The notes below the pieces were generated by a model. It saw only the letters and a program-made list of their open reading frames with translations, had not been told where the DNA came from and searched no databases. Below, one piece after another: positions 8,236-16,680 of a stretch of DNA of 56,968 bases. The stretch is from Chloroflexota bacterium (lineage in GTDB: Bacteria; Chloroflexota; Anaerolineae; UBA4142; SHND01): positions 1 through 56,968 of the forward strand of contig JAKOPZ010000080.1 of assembly GCA_029778615.1 (NCBI GenBank), written 5' to 3'. Positions within the stretch are counted from its first letter, which is position 1; each line of letters starts with the position of its first letter. The position numbers and the translations under genes were made by a program.

Positions 8236-8272
8236 GTGATGTAGCGAACGTTCGCCGTAACGTTCGTCGTGG
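8236..8272. repeat. 37-bp repeat, right copy, flanking higBA
   Basis: This is the direct-orientation partner of 7412-7448 and keeps the GAACGTT-cgccgt-AACGTTC inverted repeat. It begins 21 bp after the higA stop codon. Confidence 0.75.
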
Positions 8273-8363
8273 GTTTGGTGCGTTGTTCAAAACTGGTGAT
8301 ACGAACACGCCTCTGTTTGTTTTTGAAAACGCATGTGCATTTGGAACCCGTTACGCCGCGAGC

Positions 8364-8400
8364 AAAAAAAATCCATTCCGCATTTCCGGAATGGATTTTT
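8364..8400. terminator. Bidirectional terminator between higA and the glycosyltransferase gene
   Basis: The 10-bp stem ATCCATTCCG / CGGAATGGAT has an A-run before it and a T-run after it. It can stop transcripts arriving from either side of these convergent genes. Confidence 0.75.
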
Positions 8401-9530
8401 CAATTCTCAAAATCTTCAAGCACCGCTGTCACAATTTCCGCCGCCGCATTGGGCTTGCCTGCGCGTTTGGCGCGCTCGCGCATGGCTTGCAATCGTTCGG
8501 GTTCTTTCAATAAGGAAACGGTTGCCGCAGGCGCCATTTCAGCCATCCGCAGTTGAATGCCCGCGCCGCTGCCCGCGACAAAATCCGCGTTCCATTCCTC
8601 TTGTCCCGGAATCGGGTCAATAATAATCATCGGTGTCCCGCGCGCGAGAATTTCGCTCACGGTCAGTCCGCCCGCTTTCGTTATCACCACATCGCTTGCC
8701 GCAATCAAATCGTCCACGTAATCAATAAAGCCGAGTTTGAGCAGGCGCAGGGTTGGACCATTTGCCAAGTCTTCCAGCTCGGCTTCCAATTCTTTGTTGC
8801 GTCCGGCAACGACGACGAGCGTGCCGCGCAATTCGGTCTTGAGAAATTCCTGAACAACGTGACGCACGCGTTGGCTCGGAATGCCGCCGCCCAGCAGTGT
8901 AATGACGTTTTCATCCGCCAGCCCGAGACGCGCGCGTGCCCCGGCGCGCGTTTTCTCTGTGGCGAGTTCGGGCTTGACCGGAATGCCGGTGATGTGAATG
9001 AGCGCGCGGTCAACACCGCGCGCCAGCATCGCATCGCGCGTAAATTCGCTCGCGACAAAATAGGCGTCCACTCCGCTTTGAATCCAATCACTGCTCACCA
9101 TGAAATCGGTAATGACTTCGTACATCGGCGCGGTGATTTCCTGTTTGCGTTTCAAGGGATATAAAATTTCGAGCGGCATGAAATGCGTGCCGATGATAAC
9201 GTCGGGTTTGAATTTTTTGACAAAGCGGTCGAGGGTGAGCGCAAACATCGGGCGCTGTGCCTGTCCGCGCAAGAGATTTTTTATCTCCGCCCAACGCGGG
9301 TCGCTCACGTCGCCGGACTCGTAATACATTTTGTAGAGCAGCGGCGCTTTTTCGCTCACCGTATAACTGCCGACGACGGCGCGCTTGAGCACCTTGCCGC
9401 CAAATTCCAAAACATCCTTGACAATCACGTAACGCACGCCGCGCGCGGCGAACGCTTTTTGCAGCGCGTGGGCGGCGCTGGCGTGTCCGCCGCCGATGGC
9501 AGCATAAAGGATAAGCACGCGCGGTTTCAT
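8400..9530 (-). CDS. Diacylglycerol glycosyltransferase (MGDG synthase/UgtP family, GT28)
   Basis: 376 residues from the ATG at 9530 (MKPRVLILYAAIGGGH); an in-frame upstream start at 9581 would overlap the recA promoter region. The N-terminal Gly-rich loop IGGGHASAAHAL and the C-terminal donor-site region (KAGGLTVSEILARGTP, then IIIDPIPGQEEWN) define the GT28 lipid glycosyltransferases, which transfer glucose or galactose from a UDP-sugar to diacylglycerol. The protein would act at the inner face of the cytoplasmic membrane to make glycolipids, which suits a Chloroflexota lineage. Sugar and anomer cannot be told from sequence. It is divergent from recA and ends at a shared terminator. Confidence 0.85.
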   Translation of the reverse strand: MKPRVLILYAAIGGGHASAAHALQKAFAARGVRYVIVKDVLEFGGKVLKRAVVGSYTVSEKAPLLYKMYYESGDVSDPRWAEIKNLLRGQAQRPMFALTLDRFVKKFKPDVIIGTHFMPLEILYPLKRKQEITAPMYEVITDFMVSSDWIQSGVDAYFVASEFTRDAMLARGVDRALIHITGIPVKPELATEKTRAGARARLGLADENVITLLGGGIPSQRVRHVVQEFLKTELRGTLVVVAGRNKELEAELEDLANGPTLRLLKLGFIDYVDDLIAASDVVITKAGGLTVSEILARGTPMIIIDPIPGQEEWNADFVAGSGAGIQLRMAEMAPAATVSLLKEPERLQAMRERAKRAGKPNAAAEIVTAVLEDFEN

Positions 9531-9574
9531 GGCACACGAATTGTATTGCAGGTGCAAGAAATTTTCAAACAATC

Positions 9575-9603
9575 TTGACACCGCACATCTGTTCTAGTAT
9601 AAT
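9575..9603 (+). promoter_or_regulatory. Consensus recA promoter with an SOS-box-like operator in its spacer
   Basis: TTGACA (9575-9580) and TATAAT (9598-9603) are exactly 17 bp apart. The spacer holds GCACATCTGTTCT, which on the minus strand reads AGAACA-GA-TGTGC. The same 13-bp pattern recurs at 56072 and 56950. It resembles the Gram-positive LexA box (GAAC-N4-GTTC), and its position between -35 and -10 suits LexA repression. Confidence 0.75.
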
Positions 9604-9799
9604 TGGCGCATCGTTCACCCGAACGCGCGTTTGTTCCCCACAAACGAAAATTTTTTTTGCGGTCCCGTTCTTTTGCGAATTCCACTGCATTGCAGGAGAA
9701 TTGCATCTGTAGTATATTCGCCAACGTCACCGTCCCGCGCGAGAGCCATAAGCGCGGTGTTGTGAAGAGACCAAGGGCGGGCAAAAGGAGCATTGCAAT

Positions 9800-10927
9800 A
9801 TGGCTAAATCAGCAGCAGAGACAGAATATCGAGAGAGCAAGGGCAAAGCCCAAACGCTCGACTCGACGCTGACCTCTCTCAAAAAACGGTTCGGCGAAGG
9901 CGCGATTATGCGTCTCGGCGAGCATCCCCATGGCAAGGTTGAAGCCATCTCCACCGGCGCCGTTTCGCTTGACCTTGCGCTCGGCATCGGCGGCGTACCC
10001 AAAGGGCGCATCACCGAAATCTACGGTCCCGAAGCATCGGGTAAAACGACCATCTGCCAACACGTCATTGCCAACGCGCAAAAGTCCGGCGGCACCGCTG
10101 CGTTTATTGATGTGGAACACGCCTTTGACGCCGCGTACGCGGCAAAATGCGGTGTCAACATCGAAGACCTTTTGATTTCCCAACCCGACACCGGCGAACA
10201 AGCGTTGGAAATCGCCGAAGCGTTGGTGCGTTCCGGCGCGGTGGATATCGTCGTCATTGATTCCGTCGCCGCGCTCGTGCCGCGCGCCGAAATCGAAGGC
10301 GAGATGGGCGATTCACACATGGGTCTGCACGCGCGGCTCATGTCGCAAGCGCTGCGCAAGCTCACGGGCGCGATCAAAAAATCCAACACCGCCGTCATCT
10401 TTACCAATCAACTCCGCCAAAAAATCGGCATCATGTTCGGCAATCCCGAAACAACCACCGGCGGGATGGCGCTGAAATTCTACGCGTCGGTGCGCATGGA
10501 CGTTCGCCCGACCGACCAAATCAAAAACGGCGAAGACGTCATCGGTACGCGCGTGCGCGTCCGCGTCAAGAAAAACAAAGTCGCGCCGCCTTTCACCAAA
10601 GCCGAATTTGATATTTTGCACAACGAAGGCATTTCGCGCGAAGGCGACATGCTCGATACCGGCACGGAATATGGCATCATTGAAAAACGCGGCGCGTTCT
10701 ATTCCTATAATGGTCAGCGGCTCGGACAAGGACGCGAAAACGCTCGCAATTTCCTCCGCGAAAATCCGACGGTGATGGACGAAATCGTCAAAGCCATTCG
10801 CGTTAAAGCGGGGATTGACGGCGCGAACGGTGCGGCGGCGCTGCCCAAAGCCATGCAGGACGAGCCCGATTTGGACGAGGACGAAGAAGAAGAGATTGAG
10901 GACGAAGACGAAGAAGACGAAGAATAA
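9800..10927 (+). CDS. recA: RecA recombinase
   Basis: 375 residues from ATG 9800, with AAAGGAG upstream. Walker [10 protein letters not shown] (about 75), Walker [14 protein letters not shown] (about 148), the [15 protein letters not shown] segment, the L2 region [13 protein letters not shown] (about 213) and the C-terminal domain are all present. It forms filaments on single-stranded DNA, promotes strand exchange and activates LexA cleavage. The tail is strikingly acidic (a long Asp/Glu run from about 355). Transcription starts about 190 nt upstream at a consensus promoter with an SOS-box-like site. A hairpin follows the stop codon, and recX comes only after a gap of about 570 bp. Confidence 0.97.
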   Translation: MAKSAAETEYRESKGKAQTLDSTLTSLKKRFGEGAIMRLGEHPHGKVEAISTGAVSLDLALGIGGVPKGRITEIYGPEASGKTTICQHVIANAQKSGGTAAFIDVEHAFDAAYAAKCGVNIEDLLISQPDTGEQALEIAEALVRSGAVDIVVIDSVAALVPRAEIEGEMGDSHMGLHARLMSQALRKLTGAIKKSNTAVIFTNQLRQKIGIMFGNPETTTGGMALKFYASVRMDVRPTDQIKNGEDVIGTRVRVRVKKNKVAPPFTKAEFDILHNEGISREGDMLDTGTEYGIIEKRGAFYSYNGQRLGQGRENARNFLRENPTVMDEIVKAIRVKAGIDGANGAAALPKAMQDEPDLDEDEEEEIEDEDEEDEE

Positions 10928-10959
10928 AAATTCTGTCTTACGCACGCGAACGAACCAAA

Positions 10960-10986
10960 CAGACCCATCCCCATCGGATGGGTCTG
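10960..10986 (+). terminator. Hairpin after recA
   Basis: The 11-bp stem CAGACCCATCC / GGATGGGTCTG with a 5-nt loop lies 33 bp after the recA stop codon. There is no U-tract (CTGCTTTGG follows), so it may be a weak terminator or a 3'-end stabiliser. Confidence 0.5.
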
Positions 10987-11057
10987 CTGCTTTGGCGTAA
11001 AAATGCGGCGCGGCGAATGCTGCGTGCGTGCGTTCGCTTTTTGATACAAGTTAGTGG

Positions 11058-11490
11058 TATAATCCGTCCATTCTAACGCGTGCAAACGCGTGGGTCTCGC
11101 CCATGTGAGACCACTTTTACCCACAGCGAAAATTTCTCGTGTAATGTCAAACTGCGCTTCGAATTGTGAATTTGGCACAATGCTTTCGAACTATCGTTGA
11201 ATGGCGAGTTACGTTTTCTGACAAGGACCAAGACTTGATTTTTGAAATGGCGCCGCCATCTGTTCGGCTTGTGTGCTCTCTATGTGCGGGCAAGGTCCGT
11301 GCTTTCGCGTTCACACTTTTGACGCGGCCCGCACGCGCCGCGCGTTAGCTTGACACGCGTCGGGCGCCGTCGCGTCCGACGCAACATACCGCGCCGTGTT
11401 GTACGGCGCGCTCAAAGTGCAAGACCAACTCAAATCGCTGTGGGTTTGACACGCTTGGCGTGTTGACCATAGCGATTTGTTGTTTGTGTT
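11058..11490 (+). other. Hairpin-rich recA-recX intergenic region; candidate structured RNA
   Basis: No convincing gene lies between recA and recX. A TATAAT at 11058-11063 (weak -35) could start a transcript near 11070. Stems seen in order: ACGCGT/ACGCGT (11076-11091); GTGGGTCTC with GAGACCAC (about 11089-11114); TTCGAATTGTG with CACAAT..TTCGAA (about 11159-11191); GCGGGC/GCCCGC (11286-11332); GTCGG/CCGAC and GCGCCGT/ACGGCGC (about 11359-11410); and CAAATCGCT/AGCGATTTG (11431-11479) followed by TTGTTTGTGTT, which is terminator-like. It shows none of the core motifs of tmRNA, RNase P RNA or SRP RNA that I could recognise. Confidence 0.35.
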
Positions 11491-11499
11491 AAGAGACTT

Positions 11500-12258
11500 A
11501 TGCCATTTCGCAAAACCAACAAACCTTTTGCGCGCAAATTCAAAACTGCCGCCGAACGCGAAGCGGCGCGTGCCGCGCGACTCGCGCGTATCAACACGAG
11601 TCCCGGACGCGTCACCGCCATCGAGCCGCAGGTGAAACGCGCGAATCGGTTCAGTTTGTACATTGACGACCATTTTGCGATGGGCTTGAACGCGTTTGTC
11701 GCGGCGGGTGTACGCGTGGGGCAAGAGCTCTCGCGCGCCGATTTGGAAAATTTATTGCGCGCGGAACAACTGGAAGAAGCGCGCGACAAGGCGCTCAGTT
11801 TTTTGGCGGTGCGCCCGCGCAGCGAACAAGAAATCCGCCGCCAGTTGGCGAAAAAAAAATATCCCGAAGAAATTATCAATCAAGTGCTCGCGCGGCTCGG
11901 CGATGTAAAACTCGTGGATGACCGCGACTTTGCCAAGTTCTGGGTGGAAAACCGTGAGGGCTTTAAACCGCGCAGTAAACGCGCCTTGCAGTACGAACTG
12001 CGTCAAAAAGGAGTCCCGTCGGACGAAATTACGCGCGCGGTGAAAAAAGTAGACGAACGCGACAGCGCGTATCGCGCTGCACAGTCCAAAGCGTTGCGCT
12101 ATAAAGATTTGGACGCGCAAGCGTTTCGTGAAAAATTGAGCGGCTTTCTCGCGCGGCGCGGTTTCGATTACAGTGTCACGCGCGAAACCGTCACCCGGTT
12201 GTGGCAAGAAGTGAAGGGAAAGCAAGAAGATTTGAATCAAGATTGGGACGTTGAATAG
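11500..12258 (+). CDS. recX: Regulatory protein RecX
   Basis: 252 residues. After a basic N-terminal extension of about 85 residues, the three-helix RecX repeats begin at ALSFLAVRPRSEQEIRRQLAKK and continue through RDFAKFWVENREGFKPRSKRAL and ALQYELRQKGVPSDEI to a C-terminal third repeat. RecX binds RecA filaments and limits their growth, so its place after recA fits. The long N-terminal part (AIEPQVKRANRFSLYIDDHF) matches the extended RecX form of many Gram-positive and Chloroflexota bacteria. It has its own upstream region instead of being coupled to recA. A short repeat-like inverted sequence (GTAGCA..TGCTAC) separates it from rny. Confidence 0.9.
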   Translation: MPFRKTNKPFARKFKTAAEREAARAARLARINTSPGRVTAIEPQVKRANRFSLYIDDHFAMGLNAFVAAGVRVGQELSRADLENLLRAEQLEEARDKALSFLAVRPRSEQEIRRQLAKKKYPEEIINQVLARLGDVKLVDDRDFAKFWVENREGFKPRSKRALQYELRQKGVPSDEITRAVKKVDERDSAYRAAQSKALRYKDLDAQAFREKLSGFLARRGFDYSVTRETVTRLWQEVKGKQEDLNQDWDVE

Positions 12259-12316
12259 GTAGCAGGTAGCACGGAGTAGGTTTGACTTGCTACTTGATAC
12301 TTTTGTTGGAGGAAAC

Positions 12317-13855
12317 ATGGAAATTGTCGTCACGCTCGCGGTTGCCATTGTAGTTGGCGCCCTCGCGTTTGCGGCGGGCTATGTCCTCCAGTCTCGTGTC
12401 TTTACGGCAAAAAAGGTCGAACTCGAAGCGCAACGCGCCGAAATTGAAAAAAAGCGAGTTGAAGCGGACGCACAGGCAAAAGATATTATCTTGAAAGCCA
12501 AAGACCAGGCGCTCGCCATCCGCAATGAACAAGAAGCGGATAATAAACGCAAGCGCGCGGAACTGTCTCGCGAAGAAGAACAGCTGCGACAGCGCCGCGA
12601 AGCCCTTGACAAACGACTGGAGCAAATCGAAAACCGCAATCGCAAGTTGGAAAATCGGGAAAAGGAAGCGGAACGCGCCCGCGCGCGCATGGAGGAATTG
12701 GAAAACAAAAAGCTGCAAGAGATTCAGCGCGTCGCGCAAATGAGCACCGACGAAGCCAAGCAAGTGCTCTTGCAAGCGGTGGAAAAAGATACGCGTCAGG
12801 ATGCCGCGCGCATTATTCGCGAAATCGAAGCGACCGCCAAAGACGAAGGCGAACGGCGCGCGCGCGAAATTCTCACCACTGCTATCGAACGCGTCGCGTC
12901 CGACCAGGTGGTCGAGAGCACCGTATCACTCGTGCCCCTGCCGAGTGATGAAATGAAAGGGCGCATCATCGGCAAACAGGGTCGCAATATCCGCGCCATC
13001 GAGATGCTCACGGGCGTTGACCTGGTGGTGGACGATACCCCCGAAGCGGTCATCATTTCATCGCACAATCCGATTCGCCGCGAAGTGGCGCGCGTGTCGC
13101 TGCAAAAACTCATCAGCGACGGGCGCATTCATCCGGGGCGCATTGAGAAAATTGTCGAAAGCGCGGAAGAAGAAGTGAACAAAAGCATTGCCGAAGCGGG
13201 CGAAGCCGCCGTACTGGAAACGGGCATCGGCGGACTGCATCCCGAATTGGTGAAAATGCTTGGCTCGCTGAAATTTCGCACCTCGTACGGACAAAATGTT
13301 TTAGCGCATGTGGTGGAAACTTCGCACCTCGCGGGAATGATTGCCGCCGAACTCAAAGCCGACGTCAAGAGCGCGAAAATGGGCGCACTGCTGCACGACA
13401 TTGGCAAAGCCGTCACGCACGAAGTGGGCGGCGCACACGCCATCATAGGCGCCGAATACGCGCGCAAATATGGCGTCCCCGAAAACGTTTGCAACATGAT
13501 TGCTTCGCATCACGGCGAAGTAGAACCGAAATCGCTGGAAGCGGTGCTCGTCACTGCCGCCGACGCTATCTCGGGCGCGCGTCCCGGCGCACGCCGCGAA
13601 TCGCTCGAACAGTACTTGAAGCGTGTAGAGGCGCTGGAAAGTATGGCGAATGCGATGCCTGGTGTACAGCAGTCCTATGCAATTCAGGCGGGGCGTGAGC
13701 TACGTATCATAGTGAAACCGGAGCACATTGACGATCTGGGCGCGATTAATCTTTCCAAAATGATTGCGCACAAGATAGAAGAAAATTTGGAATACCCGGG
13801 GCAAATCAAGGTCACGGTCATTCGCGAGCAGCGCGCCGTCGAGTACGCAAAATAG
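12317..13855 (+). CDS. rny: Ribonuclease Y
   Basis: 512 residues from ATG 12317, with GGAGG 6 bp upstream; an earlier in-frame start lacks a ribosome-binding site. An N-terminal membrane helix (about 4-22) is followed by a long Glu/Arg/Lys-rich coiled coil (about 30-190), a KH RNA-binding domain (GRIIGKQGRNIRAIE, about 215-230) and an HD domain with catalytic HD at 360-361 (LLHDIGKAV). It is the membrane-bound endonuclease that initiates mRNA decay. In Bacillus subtilis rny is followed by ymdB and spoVS; here spoVS follows after about 300 bp and ymdB is missing. The length is normal for the family. Confidence 0.96.
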   Translation: MEIVVTLAVAIVVGALAFAAGYVLQSRVFTAKKVELEAQRAEIEKKRVEADAQAKDIILKAKDQALAIRNEQEADNKRKRAELSREEEQLRQRREALDKRLEQIENRNRKLENREKEAERARARMEELENKKLQEIQRVAQMSTDEAKQVLLQAVEKDTRQDAARIIREIEATAKDEGERRAREILTTAIERVASDQVVESTVSLVPLPSDEMKGRIIGKQGRNIRAIEMLTGVDLVVDDTPEAVIISSHNPIRREVARVSLQKLISDGRIHPGRIEKIVESAEEEVNKSIAEAGEAAVLETGIGGLHPELVKMLGSLKFRTSYGQNVLAHVVETSHLAGMIAAELKADVKSAKMGALLHDIGKAVTHEVGGAHAIIGAEYARKYGVPENVCNMIASHHGEVEPKSLEAVLVTAADAISGARPGARRESLEQYLKRVEALESMANAMPGVQQSYAIQAGRELRIIVKPEHIDDLGAINLSKMIAHKIEENLEYPGQIKVTVIREQRAVEYAK

Positions 13856-14159
13856 CAAAGCCCCGGACGTGTTTGGCGCATCAAATATGCGCCTCGCATT
13901 CATCTGGTTTTAATTTGCGAGGCGTATAAGGGATGGATATAGAGCGCCCGGGATCGTCGCACACGCATCACGCGCGGCATCCACCAGAATCTTTTTTTCC
14001 CATAGCCGCCACACCAAGTTTGACAACACTGCCCATATCACCTCTGGGTGTTCCGGTCAAACTGCTCTGTAACGATTGGGTTGTGAAGTGGTGACCGCAG
14101 GTATGTCGTCTGGTCTGTGGTCGCGAATGTGTGGAGCTGTGAGTAGGGGAGTATGTCAC
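13856..14159. other. rny-spoVS intergenic region with two overlapping hairpins
   Basis: No gene is seen. GGCGCAT/ATGCGCC (13875-13893) and CGCCTCGCA/TGCGAGGCG (13890-13924) share four bases, so the two hairpins exclude each other. Neither is followed by a U-tract. A TTGACA at about 14018 has no good -10 partner. The ribosome-binding site of spoVS (GGGGAG) closes the region. Confidence 0.4.
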
Positions 14160-14492
14160 ATGGATACCATCAAAGTTTCCGCCAAATCTCGTTCCACTGC
14201 GGTGGCAGGCGCCATCGCAGGCGTGATTCGCGAATATCGCAAAGCCGAAGTGCAAGCGATTGGCGCCGGCGCCGTCAATCAAGCCATCAAGGCGATTGCC
14301 ATTGCGCGCAGCTATCTGCAACAAGACCAACTCGATCTTGCCGTGGTGCCCACCTTTGCCGAAGTGGATATTAACGGTGAAGAACGCACCGCCGTGCGTC
14401 TGTACATTGAATCGCGCGGTGCAGCGGAAGCGCCTCCCGTGCCGCACAGCAACGGGCATCATGCTGAGGCGGCAGACCTCGAAGCGATCTAG
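14160..14492 (+). CDS. spoVS: Stage V sporulation protein S family protein
   Basis: 110 residues from ATG 14160, after GGGGAG; the frame is open further upstream without support. The SpoVS core is complete: IKVSAKSRSTAVAGAIAGVI, then EVQAIGAGAVNQAIKAIAIAR, and EVDINGEERTAVRLYIE. SpoVS is an Alba-like-fold protein that affects sporulation and septum formation in Bacillus, but it is also widespread in non-sporulating lineages such as Thermus and Chloroflexota, so its presence does not show sporulation. The last 20 residues (His/Ala/Glu-rich) are an addition to the usual 86-residue core. A 60-nt hairpin with ATGCAGCACAG arms lies 4 bp after the stop codon. Confidence 0.93.
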   Translation: MDTIKVSAKSRSTAVAGAIAGVIREYRKAEVQAIGAGAVNQAIKAIAIARSYLQQDQLDLAVVPTFAEVDINGEERTAVRLYIESRGAAEAPPVPHSNGHHAEAADLEAI

Positions 14493-14585
14493 TTCAATGC
14501 AGCACAGCGCCTCGCGCGCGTTCACGTCTCGACGCCAACGCGGCACTGTGCTGCATTTCCTCAATCTCTTTCGTCGGAGCAAACA

Positions 14586-15449
14586 TTGTCCCAGCCAACT
14601 CAAAAAATGCGCGTGGACCTACACGCGCATACCAACGCGTCTGACGGCGAACATGCGCCGGAGGAATTGGTGCGCATTGCGCGCGAGCGCGGCGTCACCG
14701 TTCTCGGCATCGCCGACCATGACACCATCGCGGGCATCGAGCGCGCGGTAAATTTTGCAAAACAATTTGACGACATTGAAATCATCCCCGCTGTCGAATT
14801 TTCAACCGATTGGGAAAAACGCGAGATTCACGTGCTTGCGTATCTGGTAGATTATCTCGACCCTGCGACCATCGCGCTCGCGGACAAATTTCGCGAAGGA
14901 CGTTTGGGACGCGCACAAAAAATTCTGGCGAAACTTGACGCGCTCGGCGTGCCGGTGGAATTTGATGCCGTTGCCGCGATTGCGGGGGACGCGGCGATTG
15001 GGCGGCCGCATGTCGCGCGCGCCATGCTCGCTGCCGGACATGTAACATCAATCCAAGAAGCGTTCGACAAATATCTCGCGAGTGACAAGCCCGCGTATGT
15101 GGAATACGAAAGCGCGTCGCCGCATCAAGCAGTGGAAATGATTCGCGCGGTGGGCGCGGTTCCTATTCTCGCGCATCCGCTCGAAGTCACGCGCATCATT
15201 CCCGAATTGATTCAACACGGACTCGTCGGCATCGAATGTTATTACGCGCAATACAACGAGCATGAACAGCGCGAACTCGTTGACCTTGCGAAACAGTATG
15301 GTTTGCTCGCCACCGGCGGCAGCGATTTTCACGGACTCGGTCGCATGGGACACATGAGTGCGTTGGGCAAAGTGGATGTGCCAATCGAGGTCGTGGAAAA
15401 AATGAAACAAGCAAAAGAAAAAGTGGGCAACAAAAAACCGAACGCTTGA
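14586..15449 (+). CDS. PHP-domain phosphoesterase (RNase AM/TrpH-like)
   Basis: 287 residues from TTG 14586 (GGAGC upstream); ATG 14607 is a shorter alternative that begins MRVDLHAH. Metal-binding motifs of the PHP superfamily are DLHAHTNASDG (13-15), GIADHDTIAG, PAVEFST, PILAHPLE and GGSDFHG. This arrangement matches the TrpH/YciV group (RNase AM, 3',5'-nucleoside bisphosphate phosphatase), which removes 5' nucleotides from short RNAs or dephosphorylates pAp-like nucleotides. It follows rny and spoVS, so a role in RNA turnover is plausible. The substrate cannot be decided from sequence. Confidence 0.85.
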   Translation: MSQPTQKMRVDLHAHTNASDGEHAPEELVRIARERGVTVLGIADHDTIAGIERAVNFAKQFDDIEIIPAVEFSTDWEKREIHVLAYLVDYLDPATIALADKFREGRLGRAQKILAKLDALGVPVEFDAVAAIAGDAAIGRPHVARAMLAAGHVTSIQEAFDKYLASDKPAYVEYESASPHQAVEMIRAVGAVPILAHPLEVTRIIPELIQHGLVGIECYYAQYNEHEQRELVDLAKQYGLLATGGSDFHGLGRMGHMSALGKVDVPIEVVEKMKQAKEKVGNKKPNA

Positions 15450-15465
15450 GTCGTTCGGTTTTTTT
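15432..15465. terminator. Bidirectional terminator between the PHP gene and holB
   Basis: CCGAACG/CGTTCGG forms a 7-bp stem flanked by AAAAAA on one side and TTTTTTT on the other, serving both convergent genes. Confidence 0.8.
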
Positions 15466-16564
15466 ATCCTCCTCGCGGGTAACGAAGCGTCAATGCTTCG
15501 GTGACGAGACGCGCGTTCGCGTTTTGTCCCAGTTGCCGCGCCGCCGTGCGCGTCGCGTTCAGTGCGCGCTGAATGTCCTCGATGGAAAGTTGCTGCGCGT
15601 GTGATTGCAACGCGTTCATGTAATCCACATTCGTCACGCGCGCGTTTTGTTCGGATGCGAGCAGCAAAATATCGCGCCACCACGTTTGCCATGTTTCCAA
15701 CATTTGCGGGAGTTCCGATGAATCTTTTGACAATTTTTCCGCGCGTGTGATACGTTCCGCGCGTCCTTCTTGTACCAACGCGTTCAACGCGTCCAATGCT
15801 GCGCGGCGCGTTTCCAAAACGTTCGGCGTACTCAATGCGCGCACTGCCCAGCCCAAACGTCCACCCGAAATGCGCGCGAGCAATTGCGCGTCCGCTTCGT
15901 TGGCGTTCCATTTTTCCATGAGCGCGCGCTCGACGCTTTCAACGGACAGCGGGCGCAAGTTCAGTGGTTGGCAGCGCGAGACAATCGTCGGCAATAGCAG
16001 TCCCGCATCTTGCGCGGTGAGAATGAGAATCGCGTGTGACGGCGGTTCTTCCAGCGTTTTCAAAAACGCGTTTTGCGCTTCCTCGTTTGCATCTTCAAAA
16101 CGGCGCACAATCCCAATTTTGTATTTTCCTTCAAACGGCGCGGTGGATAACCATTTTTCCATGTCGCGCATTTGGTCCACGAGCAAAATTCGTTTTTCGC
16201 GGTCACTCTTGCGCGGCGGCGCGGTCGAACCGTTCTTGTTGTAAAAATCGCGCGACGGTACGCCTTCCAAAAGCATCACGTCGGGATGCACGCCTTTGGC
16301 ATTTTTCACGCACGCGCGACATTCGCCGCACGGCGGTTCGTTCACCACAGCCGCGCCGCCGAATAAATCGTTTTGCGCGACGGGTGAATCGTTCGTGGTG
16401 CAGAGCAGCCGTTTCGCCAACGCGCGCGCGAGCGTGGTCTTGCCGATGCCGTGCGCGCCGGCAATCAAAAACGCGTGCGCCGCGCGCCGGGTGCGAATGG
16501 CATGCTCCAACGCTTCGACCGCCCACGTGTGTCCCACCATACCCCAACGTTCGTTCAAATTCAT
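15464..16564 (-). CDS. holB: DNA polymerase III subunit delta'
   Basis: 366 residues. The clamp-loader features are an N-terminal AAA+ domain with Walker A GAHGIGKTT (36-44), a zinc-binding CGECRAC cluster (about 80), the delta' segment EAQNAFLKTLEEPP and the SRC motif in TIVSRCQPLNLRPL. Delta' sits next to gamma/tau in the clamp loader and supplies the SRC arginine. An insertion after the zinc cluster (PSRDFYNKNGSTAPPRKSDR) makes it slightly longer than the Escherichia coli protein. It is divergent from the HEPN/MNT pair. Confidence 0.9.
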   Translation of the reverse strand: MNLNERWGMVGHTWAVEALEHAIRTRRAAHAFLIAGAHGIGKTTLARALAKRLLCTTNDSPVAQNDLFGGAAVVNEPPCGECRACVKNAKGVHPDVMLLEGVPSRDFYNKNGSTAPPRKSDREKRILLVDQMRDMEKWLSTAPFEGKYKIGIVRRFEDANEEAQNAFLKTLEEPPSHAILILTAQDAGLLLPTIVSRCQPLNLRPLSVESVERALMEKWNANEADAQLLARISGGRLGWAVRALSTPNVLETRRAALDALNALVQEGRAERITRAEKLSKDSSELPQMLETWQTWWRDILLLASEQNARVTNVDYMNALQSHAQQLSIEDIQRALNATRTAARQLGQNANARLVTEALTLRYPRGG

Positions 16565-16630
16565 CGCGCGCCGATTCTATCACAACTCGTTTCGTGTCGC
16601 GTACCAAGCGCAGTGAAAATCCCCGAATTG

Positions 16631-16660
16631 GTTGACGCTGTGCGCGGCGGCGTGTTACAA
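16631..16660 (+). promoter_or_regulatory. Promoter of the HEPN/MNT pair
   Basis: TTGACG is followed after 18 bp by TACAAT, about 25 bp before ATG 16681, which is preceded by CGGAG. Confidence 0.55.
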
Positions 16661-16680
16661 TTTGAGCACGGAGATTCCCC

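Noticed and set aside
9606-9619. CGTTC-ACCC-GAACG as an SOS box
   Set aside because: The half-sites point the wrong way (GTTC-N4-GAAC); the better site is inside the promoter spacer at 9584-9596.
11166-11348. 60-residue open frame between recA and recX
   Set aside because: No ribosome-binding site, no family resemblance, and it overlaps several strong hairpins.
14160-14492. spoVS as evidence for sporulation
   Set aside because: SpoVS is common in non-sporulating phyla, and no other sporulation gene is in the window.
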